Shown: piece by piece, positions 25,998 to 35,560 of the stretch
Position numbering within the stretch: the stretch's first letter is position 1
How the letters are laid out: every line of letters begins with the position of its first letter
Assembly: GCF_001434405.1 (NCBI RefSeq)
Contig: NZ_AZFT01000004.1
Coordinates: forward strand, 1-64,000
From: Ligilactobacillus apodemi DSM 16634 = JCM 16172
GTDB taxonomy: Bacteria > Bacillota > Bacilli > Lactobacillales > Lactobacillaceae
Direction: 5' to 3'
DNA: 64,000 nt
Program-made: the position numbers and the translations under genes
Notes under the pieces: generated by a model
Seen by the model: only the letters and a program-made list of their open reading frames with translations
What the model was told of the DNA's origin: nothing
Databases searched by the model: none

Positions 25998-26600
25998 ATG
26001 GATAAAACTACCCTATTAAATAAACTTTTACGTGTTACTCGTCAACCGTTTATGGTCTTTGCCAACTTAGAAAAACGCCCGGATAACACCCAAGAAACAC
26101 TTAAGCTTTTAGCTAAAGAAACTGATGTCACCGCGGGACGGATCGCAGAATATTTAGATATCAAGCCCTCAAGTGTGACACAGATCATCAAAAAATTAGT
26201 ACAAAAAGGTGCGGTGGAACGGATCAAATCAACGACCGATGCGCGGATCACTTTTGTTCAACTTACCGCTAAGGGGCAAGAAATGCTAACTACCCAAGGT
26301 TCGATCACGGGTGACTTGCAAGATGCGATTTTTAAAGGTTTCAGTGAAGAAGAGCTCGCAAATTTTGAAACTTATCTCGACCGCTTGGAACAAAACACCT
26401 CTAGTCCTGAATTTATGGCCCAAATTGATGAATTGTTCCACGACGAACGTACTTGGGAAAATTTTGGGCGCCAATCATCGGCACGTTTTATGAAGATGCG
26501 CGAACAAATGCAAAAACATCATTTTGAACACTTTAACGGGCCATTTCCCCATTCATTTGACCCTAGAAAAGACTTTAATGACCCACGAAAGGAACGATAA
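25998..26600 (+). CDS. MarR family transcriptional regulator
   Basis: This 200-aa regulator has a winged-helix core (about residues 40-110, GRIAEYLDIKPSSVTQIIKKLVQKG and TTDARITFVQLT segments). Its C-terminal tail is unusually long and rich in His, Phe and Arg (KHHFEHFNGPFPHSFDPRKD). The start at 25998 has AAAGGA at proper spacing, while ATG at 25989 lies too close. It is 3 bp upstream of an ABC exporter gene and probably represses this operon through the TTAGTT/AACTAA sites. The His-rich tail might bind a metal or ligand, which is speculation. Confidence 0.88.
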   Translation: MDKTTLLNKLLRVTRQPFMVFANLEKRPDNTQETLKLLAKETDVTAGRIAEYLDIKPSSVTQIIKKLVQKGAVERIKSTTDARITFVQLTAKGQEMLTTQGSITGDLQDAIFKGFSEEELANFETYLDRLEQNTSSPEFMAQIDELFHDERTWENFGRQSSARFMKMREQMQKHHFEHFNGPFPHSFDPRKDFNDPRKER

Positions 26601-26603
26601 TTT

Positions 26604-28379
26604 ATGCCAGCTAGAACTGAGAACACTTTACCTCAATCGGGAGCAAAATTTTCACTTCGCAAATTTATGAGTTTGATCAAACAAACTAATCCGAAATACT
26701 TGCTGCTGTTTTTAGGGATCATTTTTTTGACAGGTTCTTCGGCGATCCAAGTCTATGTCCCTAAACTAGCCGCTAGTTTGGTCAATGATTTTCAAAAAGG
26801 GGTCGACTATGCCTTACTCATCAAAGTCGTGAGCTTATTTATCATTTCGGCTTTGATCTCGGCAATTGGTGGAACGATCCTGGGTATTTTTGGTGAAAAT
26901 GTGATCCAAAATATGCGCAAAAAACTTTGGGAAAAACTAACGACTTTAAAAGTTACTTACTTTGATAGTGTCAAAGCTGGTGAATCTGCCAGTCGCTTAG
27001 TCAACGACACTAATCAAGTCAAACAATTACTCGCGGTCACCTTCCCCCAAACGATCGCTAGTCTGATCACCGTTATCGGCACCGTCTACATGATGATCTT
27101 AATGGACTGGCAAATGTCTTTAGCGATGCTTCTAGTTGTCCCGATCGTTGTACTTTTAATGATCCCGATCATGACTTTTGGCGCTAAAGTCGGGCGGATC
27201 CGTCAAGATGCTTTAAGTCGCTTTAACGGTATCGCAACCGAAACGTTAAGCGAAATTCGCCTCGTTAAAACTTCAAATGCCGAACCCCAAGCCAAGCAAA
27301 AAGCTGACCAAGAGATCGACCAATTATTTAACGTCGGCAAAAAAGAAGCAATCTTTGATGCCATTACCCAACCGATCATGATGATGATCTTTATGAGTAT
27401 GATCTTTGGACTATTGGCTTATGGGATGCACCGCATTGCCATTGGTGTGATGAGTATCGGAACTTTGATGAGCTTTTTAATGTATTTATTCAACTTGATC
27501 GGAGCGATCCCAACAATCGCAACGCTTTTTTCAGAAATGGCAAAAGCCGCCGGTTCGACCCAACGTGTGCAAGATCTTTTGGATGAAACACCTGAAGACC
27601 TCGATTCTGGTGTCAAAGTTGATTTAACCGCTAAGAAGCTTCAAGTTTCACAAGTCGATTTTTCCTATGCCGATGCCCCAGATGAACCAGTTTTGCAAAA
27701 TATCTCATTTGAAGCTAGTCCAAATGAAGTCATTGCCTTTGCTGGCCCATCAGGTGGTGGTAAATCAACTATTTTTAGCTTACTCGAACGATTTTATGAA
27801 CCAACCAGTGGCACGATCAAATATGACAATCTCGCTTCACCTGAATTGAATCTAGCTGATTACCGTAGCCAAATCGGATACGTTTCACAAGATTCAGCGA
27901 TCATGGCGGGAACGATCCGCGAAAACCTAACTTACGGCTTAACCGAAGACTTTAGCGATGAACGGCTTTGGGAAGTTTTAGAATTAGCCTATGCGAAAAA
28001 ATTTGTCGCCGAAATGCCTGACCAACTCGACACTCAAGTCGGTGAACGAGGGGTAAAACTTTCGGGTGGTCAACGTCAACGTCTGGCGATCGCACGTGCC
28101 TTTTTACGTGACCCGAAAATCTTGATGTTAGATGAAGCCACGGCTAGTCTTGACTCTGAATCTGAAATGAAAGTGCAAGAAGCTTTGAGCAATCTGATGC
28201 AAGGACGCACAACACTCGTGATCGCCCACCGCTTAGCGACGATCGTTGACGCTGATCGGATCTACTTTGTTGAAAAAGGACAGATCACTGGTTCTGGTGC
28301 TCATGAACAACTGGTTAAAACGCACCCAACTTATGCTAAATATGTAAAAGAACAATTTAAACTTGAGCAAGTAGCTTAA
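26604..28379 (+). CDS. ABC exporter, fused membrane and ATPase domains
   Basis: This 591-aa half-transporter has six membrane helices (residues about 30-330) and an ATPase domain with Walker A GPSGGGKST, signature LSGGQRQRLAIARA, Walker B ILMLDEATASLD and H-loop IAHRLAT. All catalytic residues look intact, so it can work as a homodimer, like LmrA, BmrA or MsbA. It lies 3 bp after a MarR regulator. This arrangement suggests inducible efflux of a drug, peptide or toxic metabolite. The substrate is unknown. Confidence 0.93.
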   Translation: MPARTENTLPQSGAKFSLRKFMSLIKQTNPKYLLLFLGIIFLTGSSAIQVYVPKLAASLVNDFQKGVDYALLIKVVSLFIISALISAIGGTILGIFGENVIQNMRKKLWEKLTTLKVTYFDSVKAGESASRLVNDTNQVKQLLAVTFPQTIASLITVIGTVYMMILMDWQMSLAMLLVVPIVVLLMIPIMTFGAKVGRIRQDALSRFNGIATETLSEIRLVKTSNAEPQAKQKADQEIDQLFNVGKKEAIFDAITQPIMMMIFMSMIFGLLAYGMHRIAIGVMSIGTLMSFLMYLFNLIGAIPTIATLFSEMAKAAGSTQRVQDLLDETPEDLDSGVKVDLTAKKLQVSQVDFSYADAPDEPVLQNISFEASPNEVIAFAGPSGGGKSTIFSLLERFYEPTSGTIKYDNLASPELNLADYRSQIGYVSQDSAIMAGTIRENLTYGLTEDFSDERLWEVLELAYAKKFVAEMPDQLDTQVGERGVKLSGGQRQRLAIARAFLRDPKILMLDEATASLDSESEMKVQEALSNLMQGRTTLVIAHRLATIVDADRIYFVEKGQITGSGAHEQLVKTHPTYAKYVKEQFKLEQVA

Positions 28380-28384
28380 GCACA

Positions 28385-28432
28385 TAAAAAAGCAAGAAAT
28401 CTTATTTTGAACACTAAGATTTCTTGCTTTTT
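28385..28432 (+). terminator. Terminator after the ABC exporter
   Basis: A stem of 19 bp (AAAAAAGCAAGAAATCTTA with its complement, 10-nt loop) ends in TTTTTT. Confidence 0.9.
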
Positions 28433-28640
28433 TATCTTCTCGGAAAATCTTCAAAAAAACTATAGAATTGTGATTTATCTGCATAATTTGCCTTATATCC
28501 TACTATTTAGCCCTGCACTTTTTTGCCATTTTTCCATCCCCTAAAACGCCTAAATGTAGTTAATGTCCAACGTTTGATGCATATTCAATTCCGCATGTTC
28601 TAGCAATTATCGACCACCTAATTGATAGTTTTCTCTTTAC
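28433..28640. other. Gene-free stretch, 208 bp
   Basis: No supported gene, terminator or repeat was found here. It lies 3' of the small immunity-like gene and could hold remnants of a lost bacteriocin gene, but I could not identify any leader peptide or structural peptide. Confidence 0.4.
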
Positions 28641-28946
28641 TTAAAAAAGCATGCCGTACGAAGCTAAGCCACGAGCCCAATTAAGTTTTATCTGACCATA
28701 GTTCACAATTTTTTGATAAAATTCACTAACGTTTGGCGTTAACCCGACATGTTTAGAGATATTTTTTACTGCAATTTGCCTTAAATCACCAGACAAATCC
28801 AACAAAGCACTACTAAATTCGGTTCCTACTCCCAAACTATTTTTAAAATTGATAAATGCTTTTCGTTCGTTATCAGTAATACTACTGTCCAAAATGAAAT
28901 TATAACTTTCACGCACAATTTCATTTTCAGTTATCTTTTCTTCCAT
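28641..28946 (-). CDS. Small helical protein, possible bacteriocin immunity protein
   Basis: This 101-aa acidic to neutral protein is predicted to be almost all helical. Its pattern (ILDSSITDNERKAFINFKNS, then LSGDLRQIAVKN, then VSEFYQKIVNYGQ) resembles small four-helix immunity proteins of class II bacteriocins. I cannot verify the family by search. The start at 28946 follows GGGGAGGA. It lies 31 bp after a LacI regulator gene and may be read from it. No bacteriocin gene was found nearby, so if the call is right it is an orphan. Confidence 0.5.
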   Translation of the reverse strand: MEEKITENEIVRESYNFILDSSITDNERKAFINFKNSLGVGTEFSSALLDLSGDLRQIAVKNISKHVGLTPNVSEFYQKIVNYGQIKLNWARGLASYGMLF

Positions 28947-28977
28947 GTATAATCCTCCCCGCTTAAGAAGGCTAAGG

Positions 28978-29994
28978 TTAAAATCTAGTTGAATCCCGTT
29001 CAATGATCTTATGTGGAACGATCACCCGGTTTAAATCTAGCTTGAACGTATCTTTATCCTTATTAATAACTAGGGCTGCGGCTTCAGTACCTAAAAAACG
29101 TGGGAAAATTTCCACCGAAGTTAAAGTTGGGCGTGCGATCTTAGCTAACCCCGAGTTGTTAAAGCCCATCATGGCGATTTTTGAAGGGTCCACCTCACAA
29201 AGATCCCATAAATACTGAATATCAAGTGCCAAAATATCATCGCACGCCAACACAGCGATCCGCCCACTTACCTTCTTTAACAGCTCACGTAACGCTTGGG
29301 CATTTTTGGCCTCATCGGCGACCCGATTGCTCAATTCCAACGGAAATTTTGGCAATTTGAACTCATTTAATGCCTGTTGGTAACCAAGATAACGCGCATT
29401 TTGTACACCTTCATCCAAATTGGTATACGCATAGATGACTGTTTCAAAGCCTTTTTCTAATAAATAGCGTGTCGCATCATATCCTGCTAGATGATTATCA
29501 TTGTCGACATAACATGTTTGATCACGATCACTTTCCGGTGAGCCGATCACCACATATTGCGTTTGTTTTTGCTGTTTGATAAATTCTAAAACCGGATCAT
29601 TAACTTGCGAATACACAAAAACAAAACGAGTAATATTGCCACGTTTGATCATCGTTTCTAAATTCTTGATCAATTCTTCGTCGGTCTGCCCCGAAGCTAC
29701 CGCCACTAAATAATCATGTGCATTACAAATCGAAGCTAACCCCTGAATGATTTGAATAAAGAAAGGATTTTCCCCAACCGCTTCTTCGCGAGCTGGTAAA
29801 ATGACCCCGATCGTATTTGATGATTGATTTGCTAAATTTTGAGCCGCAAAATTGGGCGAGTAATCAAGTTCTTGCATTGCATGCCGAACTTTACTCTTTG
29901 TTTCTTCGCTGATCAAAGAACTATCATGCATTGCTCGTGATGCCGTTGACGGCGAGACCCCTGCTAATTTTGCTACATCTTTAATTGTCGCCAT
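28978..29994 (-). CDS. LacI family regulator, probably of maltose genes
   Basis: This 338-aa repressor has the N-terminal LacI helix-turn-helix (ATIKDVAKLAGVSPSTASRAMHDSS) and hinge, then a periplasmic-binding-like domain for a sugar or phospho-sugar. The ATG at 29994 is preceded by AAAGGGTGG. It lies 3 kb from mapA-pgmB, which has a matching operator between its promoter boxes, so MalR-type control is the best guess. Its own leader has an AAACGTTT-centred site near 30010-30027, consistent with autoregulation or CcpA control. Confidence 0.85.
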   Translation of the reverse strand: MATIKDVAKLAGVSPSTASRAMHDSSLISEETKSKVRHAMQELDYSPNFAAQNLANQSSNTIGVILPAREEAVGENPFFIQIIQGLASICNAHDYLVAVASGQTDEELIKNLETMIKRGNITRFVFVYSQVNDPVLEFIKQQKQTQYVVIGSPESDRDQTCYVDNDNHLAGYDATRYLLEKGFETVIYAYTNLDEGVQNARYLGYQQALNEFKLPKFPLELSNRVADEAKNAQALRELLKKVSGRIAVLACDDILALDIQYLWDLCEVDPSKIAMMGFNNSGLAKIARPTLTSVEIFPRFLGTEAAALVINKDKDTFKLDLNRVIVPHKIIERDSTRF

Positions 29995-30098
29995 GGCGCA
30001 CCACCCTTTCATAAAAACGTTTGCATATAATTAAGTATATACTGTAAAATCATCCTATGGCAAGTCTTGTTTATTTTTTGATCAAGGGGGAAATGCGC

Positions 30099-30542
30099 AT
30101 GAAAAGTAGCGAACTTTGGGAAAAATTTATTACTAAATATCCAGCTAAAGCACACTGTCCGCACGATGCTTGGGCCTTTGGTGCTCAACCAACAAAATTA
30201 GCCCAACTCGTCTGCCAAGGTAAAAAAACGGCGACGACCTCAGGTTATCTTTTCTATGAATTAGACAATGAAGCTTTGCCACAAGTTGGTGAATATAATA
30301 TTATCTTAGATGAAAATGAACAAGCAGTTTGTATTACACAAACAACGAAGGTCTATCAAACGACTTTTGCAAAAGTTGATGCAAGACATGCCCGTTTAGA
30401 AGGCGAAGGTGATTTAAGCTTGGCGTATTGGCGTAAAGTCCACCAAGACTTTTTCACACAAGAATTAGCCGAGCTCGGCGAAGAATTTAGTCCCGAATTT
30501 GAAGTTATCTGTGAAGAATTTACGGTAGTCTATGTTGCTTAG
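30099..30542 (+). CDS. ASCH domain protein
   Basis: This 147-aa protein consists of a single ASCH domain, a PUA-like fold proposed to bind RNA. The core CQGKKTATTSGYLFYELD holds the family G-K-K-x-x-T motif. QVGEYNIILDENEQAVCITQTTKV and AEGEGDLSLAYWR-type regions follow. Some small ASCH proteins act as N4-acetylcytidine amidohydrolases, but this cannot be assigned. The start at 30099 is preferred because AAGGGGG lies 8 bp before it. Confidence 0.88.
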   Translation: MKSSELWEKFITKYPAKAHCPHDAWAFGAQPTKLAQLVCQGKKTATTSGYLFYELDNEALPQVGEYNIILDENEQAVCITQTTKVYQTTFAKVDARHARLEGEGDLSLAYWRKVHQDFFTQELAELGEEFSPEFEVICEEFTVVYVA

Positions 30543-30545
30543 ACT

Positions 30546-30585
30546 AAAAATGAGCGTAGTTTTAGACCCACGCTCATTTTTTATT
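30546..30585. terminator. Bidirectional terminator
   Basis: AAAAATGAGCGT and ACGCTCATTTTT flank a 12-nt loop between the ASCH gene and the converging metal ATPase. Confidence 0.88.
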
Positions 30586-32437
30586 TTTGACGATAAAAGA
30601 TCCGCAAAGTATTTAAAACTGCCAGTAGCGTCACCCCGACATCGGCAAAAACAGCTTCCCACATGGAAACATCACCAAAGGCACCTAAAATCAAAAAGAT
30701 CAACTTGATCCCTAAAGCTAAACAAATATTTTGCCAGACGATCTGTTTGGTCTTTTGAGAGACCTTTAGCACACTTAAAATTGCCGCCGGATCATCAGTC
30801 ATCAAGACTACATCAGCGGCTTCGATCGCTGCGTCTGAGCCTAGTGCTCCCATAGCGATCCCGACATCAGCACTCGTTAAAACTGGCGTATCATTTAACC
30901 CATCACCAACAAAACCAACTTTACCACTTGTTGTTTGTTGTAATTTTTGCACATATTCAAGCTTATCTTGCGGTAAAAGTTCTGCTTTAACTTCAGTGAT
31001 CCCTAATTTATCTGCGACCAAGCGCGCACTTTGCTGGCGATCGCCGGTCAACATCACCGGTTTGATCTGCCGTGCTTTTAATTGTGCAATCGTCGCTTGT
31101 GAACTAGGCTTTAGCGCATCTTCGATCACCAGACATCCTAAATATTTGCCGTCATAAGCGACATAAACCAAACTTCCTGGGGTCTCTGGGATACTTTGGC
31201 TTAGTTTGATCTTTTCTTGTTGCAACAACTTAGCTTTGCCGACTAATAGCTCTTTTCCCTGATATGATGCTTTAACTCCCGCACCGATCACTTCTTTGAC
31301 TTCACTGACTTCATTTCCAGTCAGATTTCCCGGGTAATATTCTACGATCGAGCGGGCAATCGGATGAGGTGAATGTTGTTCGGCTAAGGCTGCTAGCTTG
31401 ATGACTTCAGCTTCAGTCGTATTTGCACTAGGGTAAACTTTGGCGACAACAAATTGCCCTAACGTCAACGTCCCAGTTTTATCGAAAACTAAGGTCTTGA
31501 TCTTAGTCAACAGTTCTAAATAGTTACTCCCTTTCACCAAAACACCTTGCTTTGAAGCAGCACCGATCCCCCCAAAAAAGCCTAAGGGAATCGAAATAAC
31601 TAAGGCACATGGACAAGAAATAACTAAAAAGACTAGTGCCCGATAAAACCAGGTCTCAAAGGGTTGCCCTAAAAGAAACGGTGGTACCAACGCTAATAAC
31701 AATGCCAAACCGACCACGATCGGAGTATAAACTTGAGAGAATTTAGTGATAAATTTTTCAGTCGGCGCTTTTTGTTGGCTTGCATTTTCTACCAACTCTA
31801 AAATCTTGGCGACCGTTGATTCACCGTATTCTTTGGTGACTTTGATCACTAAAATACTATTTTGTACGATCGAGCCACTTAAGATCGCCGTATCTTTTTT
31901 AGATAAGCGCGGTTCAGATTCACCGGTCAAAGCGGCAGTATCTAGATAAGCTTCCCCCGAAACTACGATCCCATCAAGTGGGACCCGTTCGCCTGGTTTG
32001 ACCACGATCATATCGGCAATTTTTACTTCTGCGGGCGAAACGCGCTTGGTTTTGCCCGTCTCAAGTTGTAAATTAGCGTACTCGGGGCGAATGTCTAGCA
32101 ATTGCGTGATCGAACGCCGTGAACGTTCAACTGCGATATGCTCAAACAATTCACCGATCTTATAAAATAACATCACGGCAACTGCCTCGGGATATTGTTT
32201 AACTAAAAAGGCCCCAACTGTAGCGATCATCATCAAAAAATTCTCATCAAACCATTTGCCTTGAAATAAATGCTCAACTGCTTCTTTAATCACTGAAGCC
32301 CCAATAATAAGGTATGCCACTAAATAAATGATAAATTGCCCCAATTGTGGTACGTTGGGAACATGAGCTAAGATAAATAACAGCACCGTCAAAATGATCT
32401 GGGTAATTTGCTTTTTGTTTTCACGAATATTTTGCAT
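30581..32437 (-). CDS. P1B-type Cd2+/Zn2+-class metal ATPase
   Basis: This 618-aa transporter exports heavy metals using ATP. The metal-binding membrane motif is CPC (about residue 277, SCPCALVISIPLGFFGG), the class usual for Zn2+/Cd2+/Pb2+ pumps. The phosphorylation motif DKTGTLT is near 320, and HPIARS and GDGLNDTPVL follow. It lacks the N-terminal heavy-metal-associated domain that many CadA proteins have. The start at 32437 is preferred over the GTG at 32446, which falls in the ribosome binding site. A palindromic ArsR/CzrA-like operator lies just upstream. Confidence 0.93.
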   Translation of the reverse strand: MQNIRENKKQITQIILTVLLFILAHVPNVPQLGQFIIYLVAYLIIGASVIKEAVEHLFQGKWFDENFLMMIATVGAFLVKQYPEAVAVMLFYKIGELFEHIAVERSRRSITQLLDIRPEYANLQLETGKTKRVSPAEVKIADMIVVKPGERVPLDGIVVSGEAYLDTAALTGESEPRLSKKDTAILSGSIVQNSILVIKVTKEYGESTVAKILELVENASQQKAPTEKFITKFSQVYTPIVVGLALLLALVPPFLLGQPFETWFYRALVFLVISCPCALVISIPLGFFGGIGAASKQGVLVKGSNYLELLTKIKTLVFDKTGTLTLGQFVVAKVYPSANTTEAEVIKLAALAEQHSPHPIARSIVEYYPGNLTGNEVSEVKEVIGAGVKASYQGKELLVGKAKLLQQEKIKLSQSIPETPGSLVYVAYDGKYLGCLVIEDALKPSSQATIAQLKARQIKPVMLTGDRQQSARLVADKLGITEVKAELLPQDKLEYVQKLQQTTSGKVGFVGDGLNDTPVLTSADVGIAMGALGSDAAIEAADVVLMTDDPAAILSVLKVSQKTKQIVWQNICLALGIKLIFLILGAFGDVSMWEAVFADVGVTLLAVLNTLRIFYRQK

Positions 32438-32458
32438 CAAGCTCACCTCTTAAACTTA

Positions 32459-32480
32459 TGAATATATGCTCATATTTTCA
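32459..32480 (-). promoter_or_regulatory. ArsR/SmtB-type operator of the metal ATPase gene
   Basis: A 22-bp near-perfect palindrome has arms TGAATATATG and CATATTTTCA (one mismatch pair). It resembles CadC/CzrA operators. It lies 22 bp upstream of the start codon, so a metal-sensing repressor would block transcription until metal is present. Confidence 0.7.
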
Positions 32481-32574
32481 ACTAAAGTCTAACACGCTCC
32501 CTAGTAAATTGCAACCTTTAAGTAAATTGACTTTTTTAACAAATTATTGTAGCTTAAAAGTTATAGACTATTAG

Positions 32575-32612
32575 AGTCCTTTCGGGCCACCTTGACCTGA
32601 AAGGACTTTTTT
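32575..32612 (+). promoter_or_regulatory. Leader hairpin with U-run before brnQ
   Basis: AGTCCTTTC and GAAAGGACT enclose a 15-nt loop and are followed by TTTTTTC, 27 bp before the brnQ start. It looks like a terminator in the leader and so may be an attenuator. No T-box motif was seen. Confidence 0.6.
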
Positions 32613-32638
32613 CACCAAAAAATACATGGGGGGAACTT

Positions 32639-33991
32639 ATGAACGCCAAGAAATTAACTTTCAAACATTATCTCATCATTGGCTCGTTGATCTTTGGGAT
32701 GCTTTTTGGTGCCGGTAACTTGATTTTTCCGGTCCACTTAGGTCAAATGGCGGGGGCAAACTGGCCTAGTGCTGCTTTAGGCTTTTTAGCATCAGGCGTG
32801 TTGTTGCCGGTTTTAGGACTTTTAGCGATCAGTATCACACGTTCACGGGGAATCTATGATCTCGCTAAACCGGTCGGCCATCATTATGCCTTGATCTTTT
32901 TGATCTTGATCTATGCAACGATCGGGCCATTTTTTGCCACTCCAAGAACGGCGACCGTACCGTTTACGATTGGTTTTGCACCGCACATTGCTAAAAGCCA
33001 ACAATCTTTAGCACTTTTGATTTATTCGGCAGTTTTCTTTTTACTGGTATACTTTTTATCAAGTCGTGAAAGTAAGATCACCGATTTGATCGGAAAACTA
33101 CTCAATCCAGTCTTTTTGATCATGTTGTTTGTGATTTTCTTTTTAGCCTTTAGTCATCCCTTGAGTAGCGCAAGTACCGCACCGATCAGTGCTGATTATG
33201 CAAGTGGTGCTTTAACTTCAGGTCTTTTACAAGGTTATAACACAATGGATGCTTTAGCTTCGATCGCATTTGGGATCACCGTCATCACCGCAGTCCAACA
33301 ATTTGGGCTCAAAGATAAAAAAGAAGTCGCCCTTGCAACGGCTAAAGGTGGTTCTTTTGGGATCTTATCGATCGGGGTCATCTATGTTGCTTTGATCTTA
33401 TTGGGTGCCCAAAGTATTTCGACTTTTGGTTTAGGTGAAAACGGGGGGATCACCTTAACTCAGATCGCACATCACTATATGGGTACTTTTGGAGATGCTT
33501 TGTTAGCAACTCTAACTACGATCACCTGTCTTTCCACTTCGATGGGGCTAGCGATCGCATGTTCTCAAGCTTTCCACCAACGTTTCAACAAAATCTCGTA
33601 TAAAACGATGTTGGCACTTAACTGCTTGTTGTCATTTGCCTTTGCTAATTTAGGCTTAGATGCGATCATCGCTTGGTCATTACCAGTTTTGATGTTTTTA
33701 TATCCCTTAGCGATCACGTTGATCTTGTTAGGTGTCTTTTCACCGTTCTTCAATAACTACGCTTTGGTGTATAAAACAACGACTTTCTTTACTTTGATCC
33801 CAGCTTTCTTTGATCTATTGAATAATTTACCTGAAAACTTCAAAGACGCTAACGTAATCCAAAGTTTGCTTAATTTTGCAAAAGCTTATTTCCCATTCTT
33901 TGAACTCGGCTTTGGCTGGGTCTGCTTTAGCCTTGTCGGTTTTGTTATCGGCATGATCGGTTATTTTGTTCACAAAAATAAGGCACAATAA
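32639..33991 (+). CDS. brnQ: Branched-chain amino acid carrier BrnQ (LIVCS family)
   Basis: This 450-aa carrier has about twelve membrane segments and takes up leucine, isoleucine and valine with Na+ or protons. The N-terminal family signature is GMLFGAGNLIFPVHLGQMAG, and the second is GPFFATPRTATVPFTIGFAP. The gene is read from GGGGGG before ATG and has a terminator-like hairpin in its leader, suggesting attenuation by branched-chain amino acid supply. Confidence 0.95.
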   Translation: MNAKKLTFKHYLIIGSLIFGMLFGAGNLIFPVHLGQMAGANWPSAALGFLASGVLLPVLGLLAISITRSRGIYDLAKPVGHHYALIFLILIYATIGPFFATPRTATVPFTIGFAPHIAKSQQSLALLIYSAVFFLLVYFLSSRESKITDLIGKLLNPVFLIMLFVIFFLAFSHPLSSASTAPISADYASGALTSGLLQGYNTMDALASIAFGITVITAVQQFGLKDKKEVALATAKGGSFGILSIGVIYVALILLGAQSISTFGLGENGGITLTQIAHHYMGTFGDALLATLTTITCLSTSMGLAIACSQAFHQRFNKISYKTMLALNCLLSFAFANLGLDAIIAWSLPVLMFLYPLAITLILLGVFSPFFNNYALVYKTTTFFTLIPAFFDLLNNLPENFKDANVIQSLLNFAKAYFPFFELGFGWVCFSLVGFVIGMIGYFVHKNKAQ

Positions 33992-33997
33992 AAAAAT

Positions 33998-34036
33998 CAG
34001 CCCGTCTCGGCTAAAAGTTGAGACGGGCCTTTTTTA
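33998..34036. terminator. Bidirectional terminator
   Basis: GCCCGTCTC and GAGACGGGC enclose an 11-nt loop, with A and T runs on either side. It separates brnQ from the converging uptake operon. Confidence 0.9.
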
Positions 34037-35560
34037 GTCTAATAATTTGTGTTTAACTAAATATTCATGGGCGACTTCACGGGCTTTTCTATGCTTAACA
34101 CTTACTTCATAGTTCATGGCTTGCATTTCTTTAGTCGTAATCTTGCCAGCAAGTTTATTCAAACTCTTGACGATCTGCGGATTTTTCCTGGCAAAGCTTT
34201 CATTTAAGAGTGGTGCTCCTTGATATGGTGGAAAGAAATTCTGATCATCTTCCAAAACTACCAGATCATACTGTTTGATCTGGGGATCGGTCGTGTAGCC
34301 ATCAACTAAATTGACCTTGCCATTAGCAATCGCCTGATAGCGCAAAGCTGGCTCCATGACCGAAACTTTACCAAAATCAAGCCCATACACTTGTTTTAAC
34401 CCTAAATATCCATCTTCTTGGTTGGAGAAATCGGGATCAAAGCCAGCATGGACTGAACTATTGACCCGCGCAAGCTCACTTAATTTAGTAACATGATATT
34501 TTTGCGAAAATTGCTTAGTTACCGCAAGATCATAGCCATTTTGATACGCCATTGGCTTTAAATAAGTCATATTATACTGTTGAGCTAACCCAGTTTTAGC
34601 GAGCTGATAAGTCTTTTGCGGATCACTTGGTGTTTTTTGCGTGCGCTTTAATATGGCTTCGAGCACTGTCCCCGTAAATTCAGGGTAAATATCGATCTGC
34701 TCTTTTTGAAGCGCTTTAAACAAGAACGTTGTCCCACCAAAATTTGGCTTTAAAGTTACTTGTGCCTTAGGATCATCATGCTCGATCAATTCTTTATACA
34801 TATTTATCAAAATTTCGGGTTCACTCCCTAATTTCCCAGCGATCACTACTTTTACTGGTTTAGGCTGAAATATTTCATACACTTTATAGCCACCAAATGA
34901 CACGCCAAGTATTGCTAATAAGATCAGTGCACCCCAAGCTCGTTTTTTGGACTGGCTGAGATACTTTAACAGCCAACTACAACTAAATGCCAAGGCGGCT
35001 GACAAGATCCCCCCGATCAGCAAATAGGAGTTATTATTTTGCTGGATCCCCAACATGATATAATCTCCTAACCCACCTGCGCCGATAAAGGCAGCTAAAG
35101 TGGCGGTCCCAATGATCATGACTAACGCGATCCTGATCCCAGATAAGATCAACGGTAAGGCCAAGGGAAATTCCAGCCGTTGAAGTTGCTTTGTTTTGGA
35201 TAAGCCAAAAGCTTGCGCCGCTTCTTTTAGCGTTGGATCAACATTTTTTAGCCCCGTATAAGTATTTTGATAAATTGGCATGATTGCATACAAAGTCAAG
35301 GTGATCACTGCAGGTAAGGTCCCGATCCCGACTAGGGGGATCAAGAGCCCTAAAAGCGCTAAGCTAGGGATCGTTTGAATGATCCCCGCAATTTGCAGAC
35401 CACCTTCCCCTAAAACAGGTCGATCACGTAAAATGATCGCTAACGGAATTGCGATTACGACCGCAAGTACTAGTGAAATCAACGAGATCGTGATATGTTG
35501 CAATAAGGCTTGTAAAATTTCATATTTTTGTTCGTTCACCAGTTGCAAAAATTGGTGCAT
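34034..35560 (-). CDS. Fused permease and substrate-binding subunit, EgtU/OpuC-like
   Basis: This 508-aa protein has an N-terminal OpuBB-like permease (residues about 1-205, with LKEAAQAFGLSKTKQLQRLEFPLALP as the ATPase contact). A linker helix comes next, and then a C-terminal solute-binding domain (about 235-508) with NFGGTTFLFKALQKEQIDIYPEFTGTV. Such fusions import osmoprotectants (OpuC, BilE), or ergothioneine in the EgtU group. I cannot separate these by eye. The start ATG overlaps the ATPase stop (TGATG), so translation is coupled. Confidence 0.85.
   Translation of the reverse strand: MHQFLQLVNEQKYEILQALLQHITISLISLVLAVVIAIPLAIILRDRPVLGEGGLQIAGIIQTIPSLALLGLLIPLVGIGTLPAVITLTLYAIMPIYQNTYTGLKNVDPTLKEAAQAFGLSKTKQLQRLEFPLALPLILSGIRIALVMIIGTATLAAFIGAGGLGDYIMLGIQQNNNSYLLIGGILSAALAFSCSWLLKYLSQSKKRAWGALILLAILGVSFGGYKVYEIFQPKPVKVVIAGKLGSEPEILINMYKELIEHDDPKAQVTLKPNFGGTTFLFKALQKEQIDIYPEFTGTVLEAILKRTQKTPSDPQKTYQLAKTGLAQQYNMTYLKPMAYQNGYDLAVTKQFSQKYHVTKLSELARVNSSVHAGFDPDFSNQEDGYLGLKQVYGLDFGKVSVMEPALRYQAIANGKVNLVDGYTTDPQIKQYDLVVLEDDQNFFPPYQGAPLLNESFARKNPQIVKSLNKLAGKITTKEMQAMNYEVSVKHRKAREVAHEYLVKHKLLD

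Noticed and set aside
28433-28640. Remnant of a bacteriocin structural gene beside the immunity-like gene
   Set aside because: No double-glycine leader, YGNG-type motif or continuous frame could be read on either strand.
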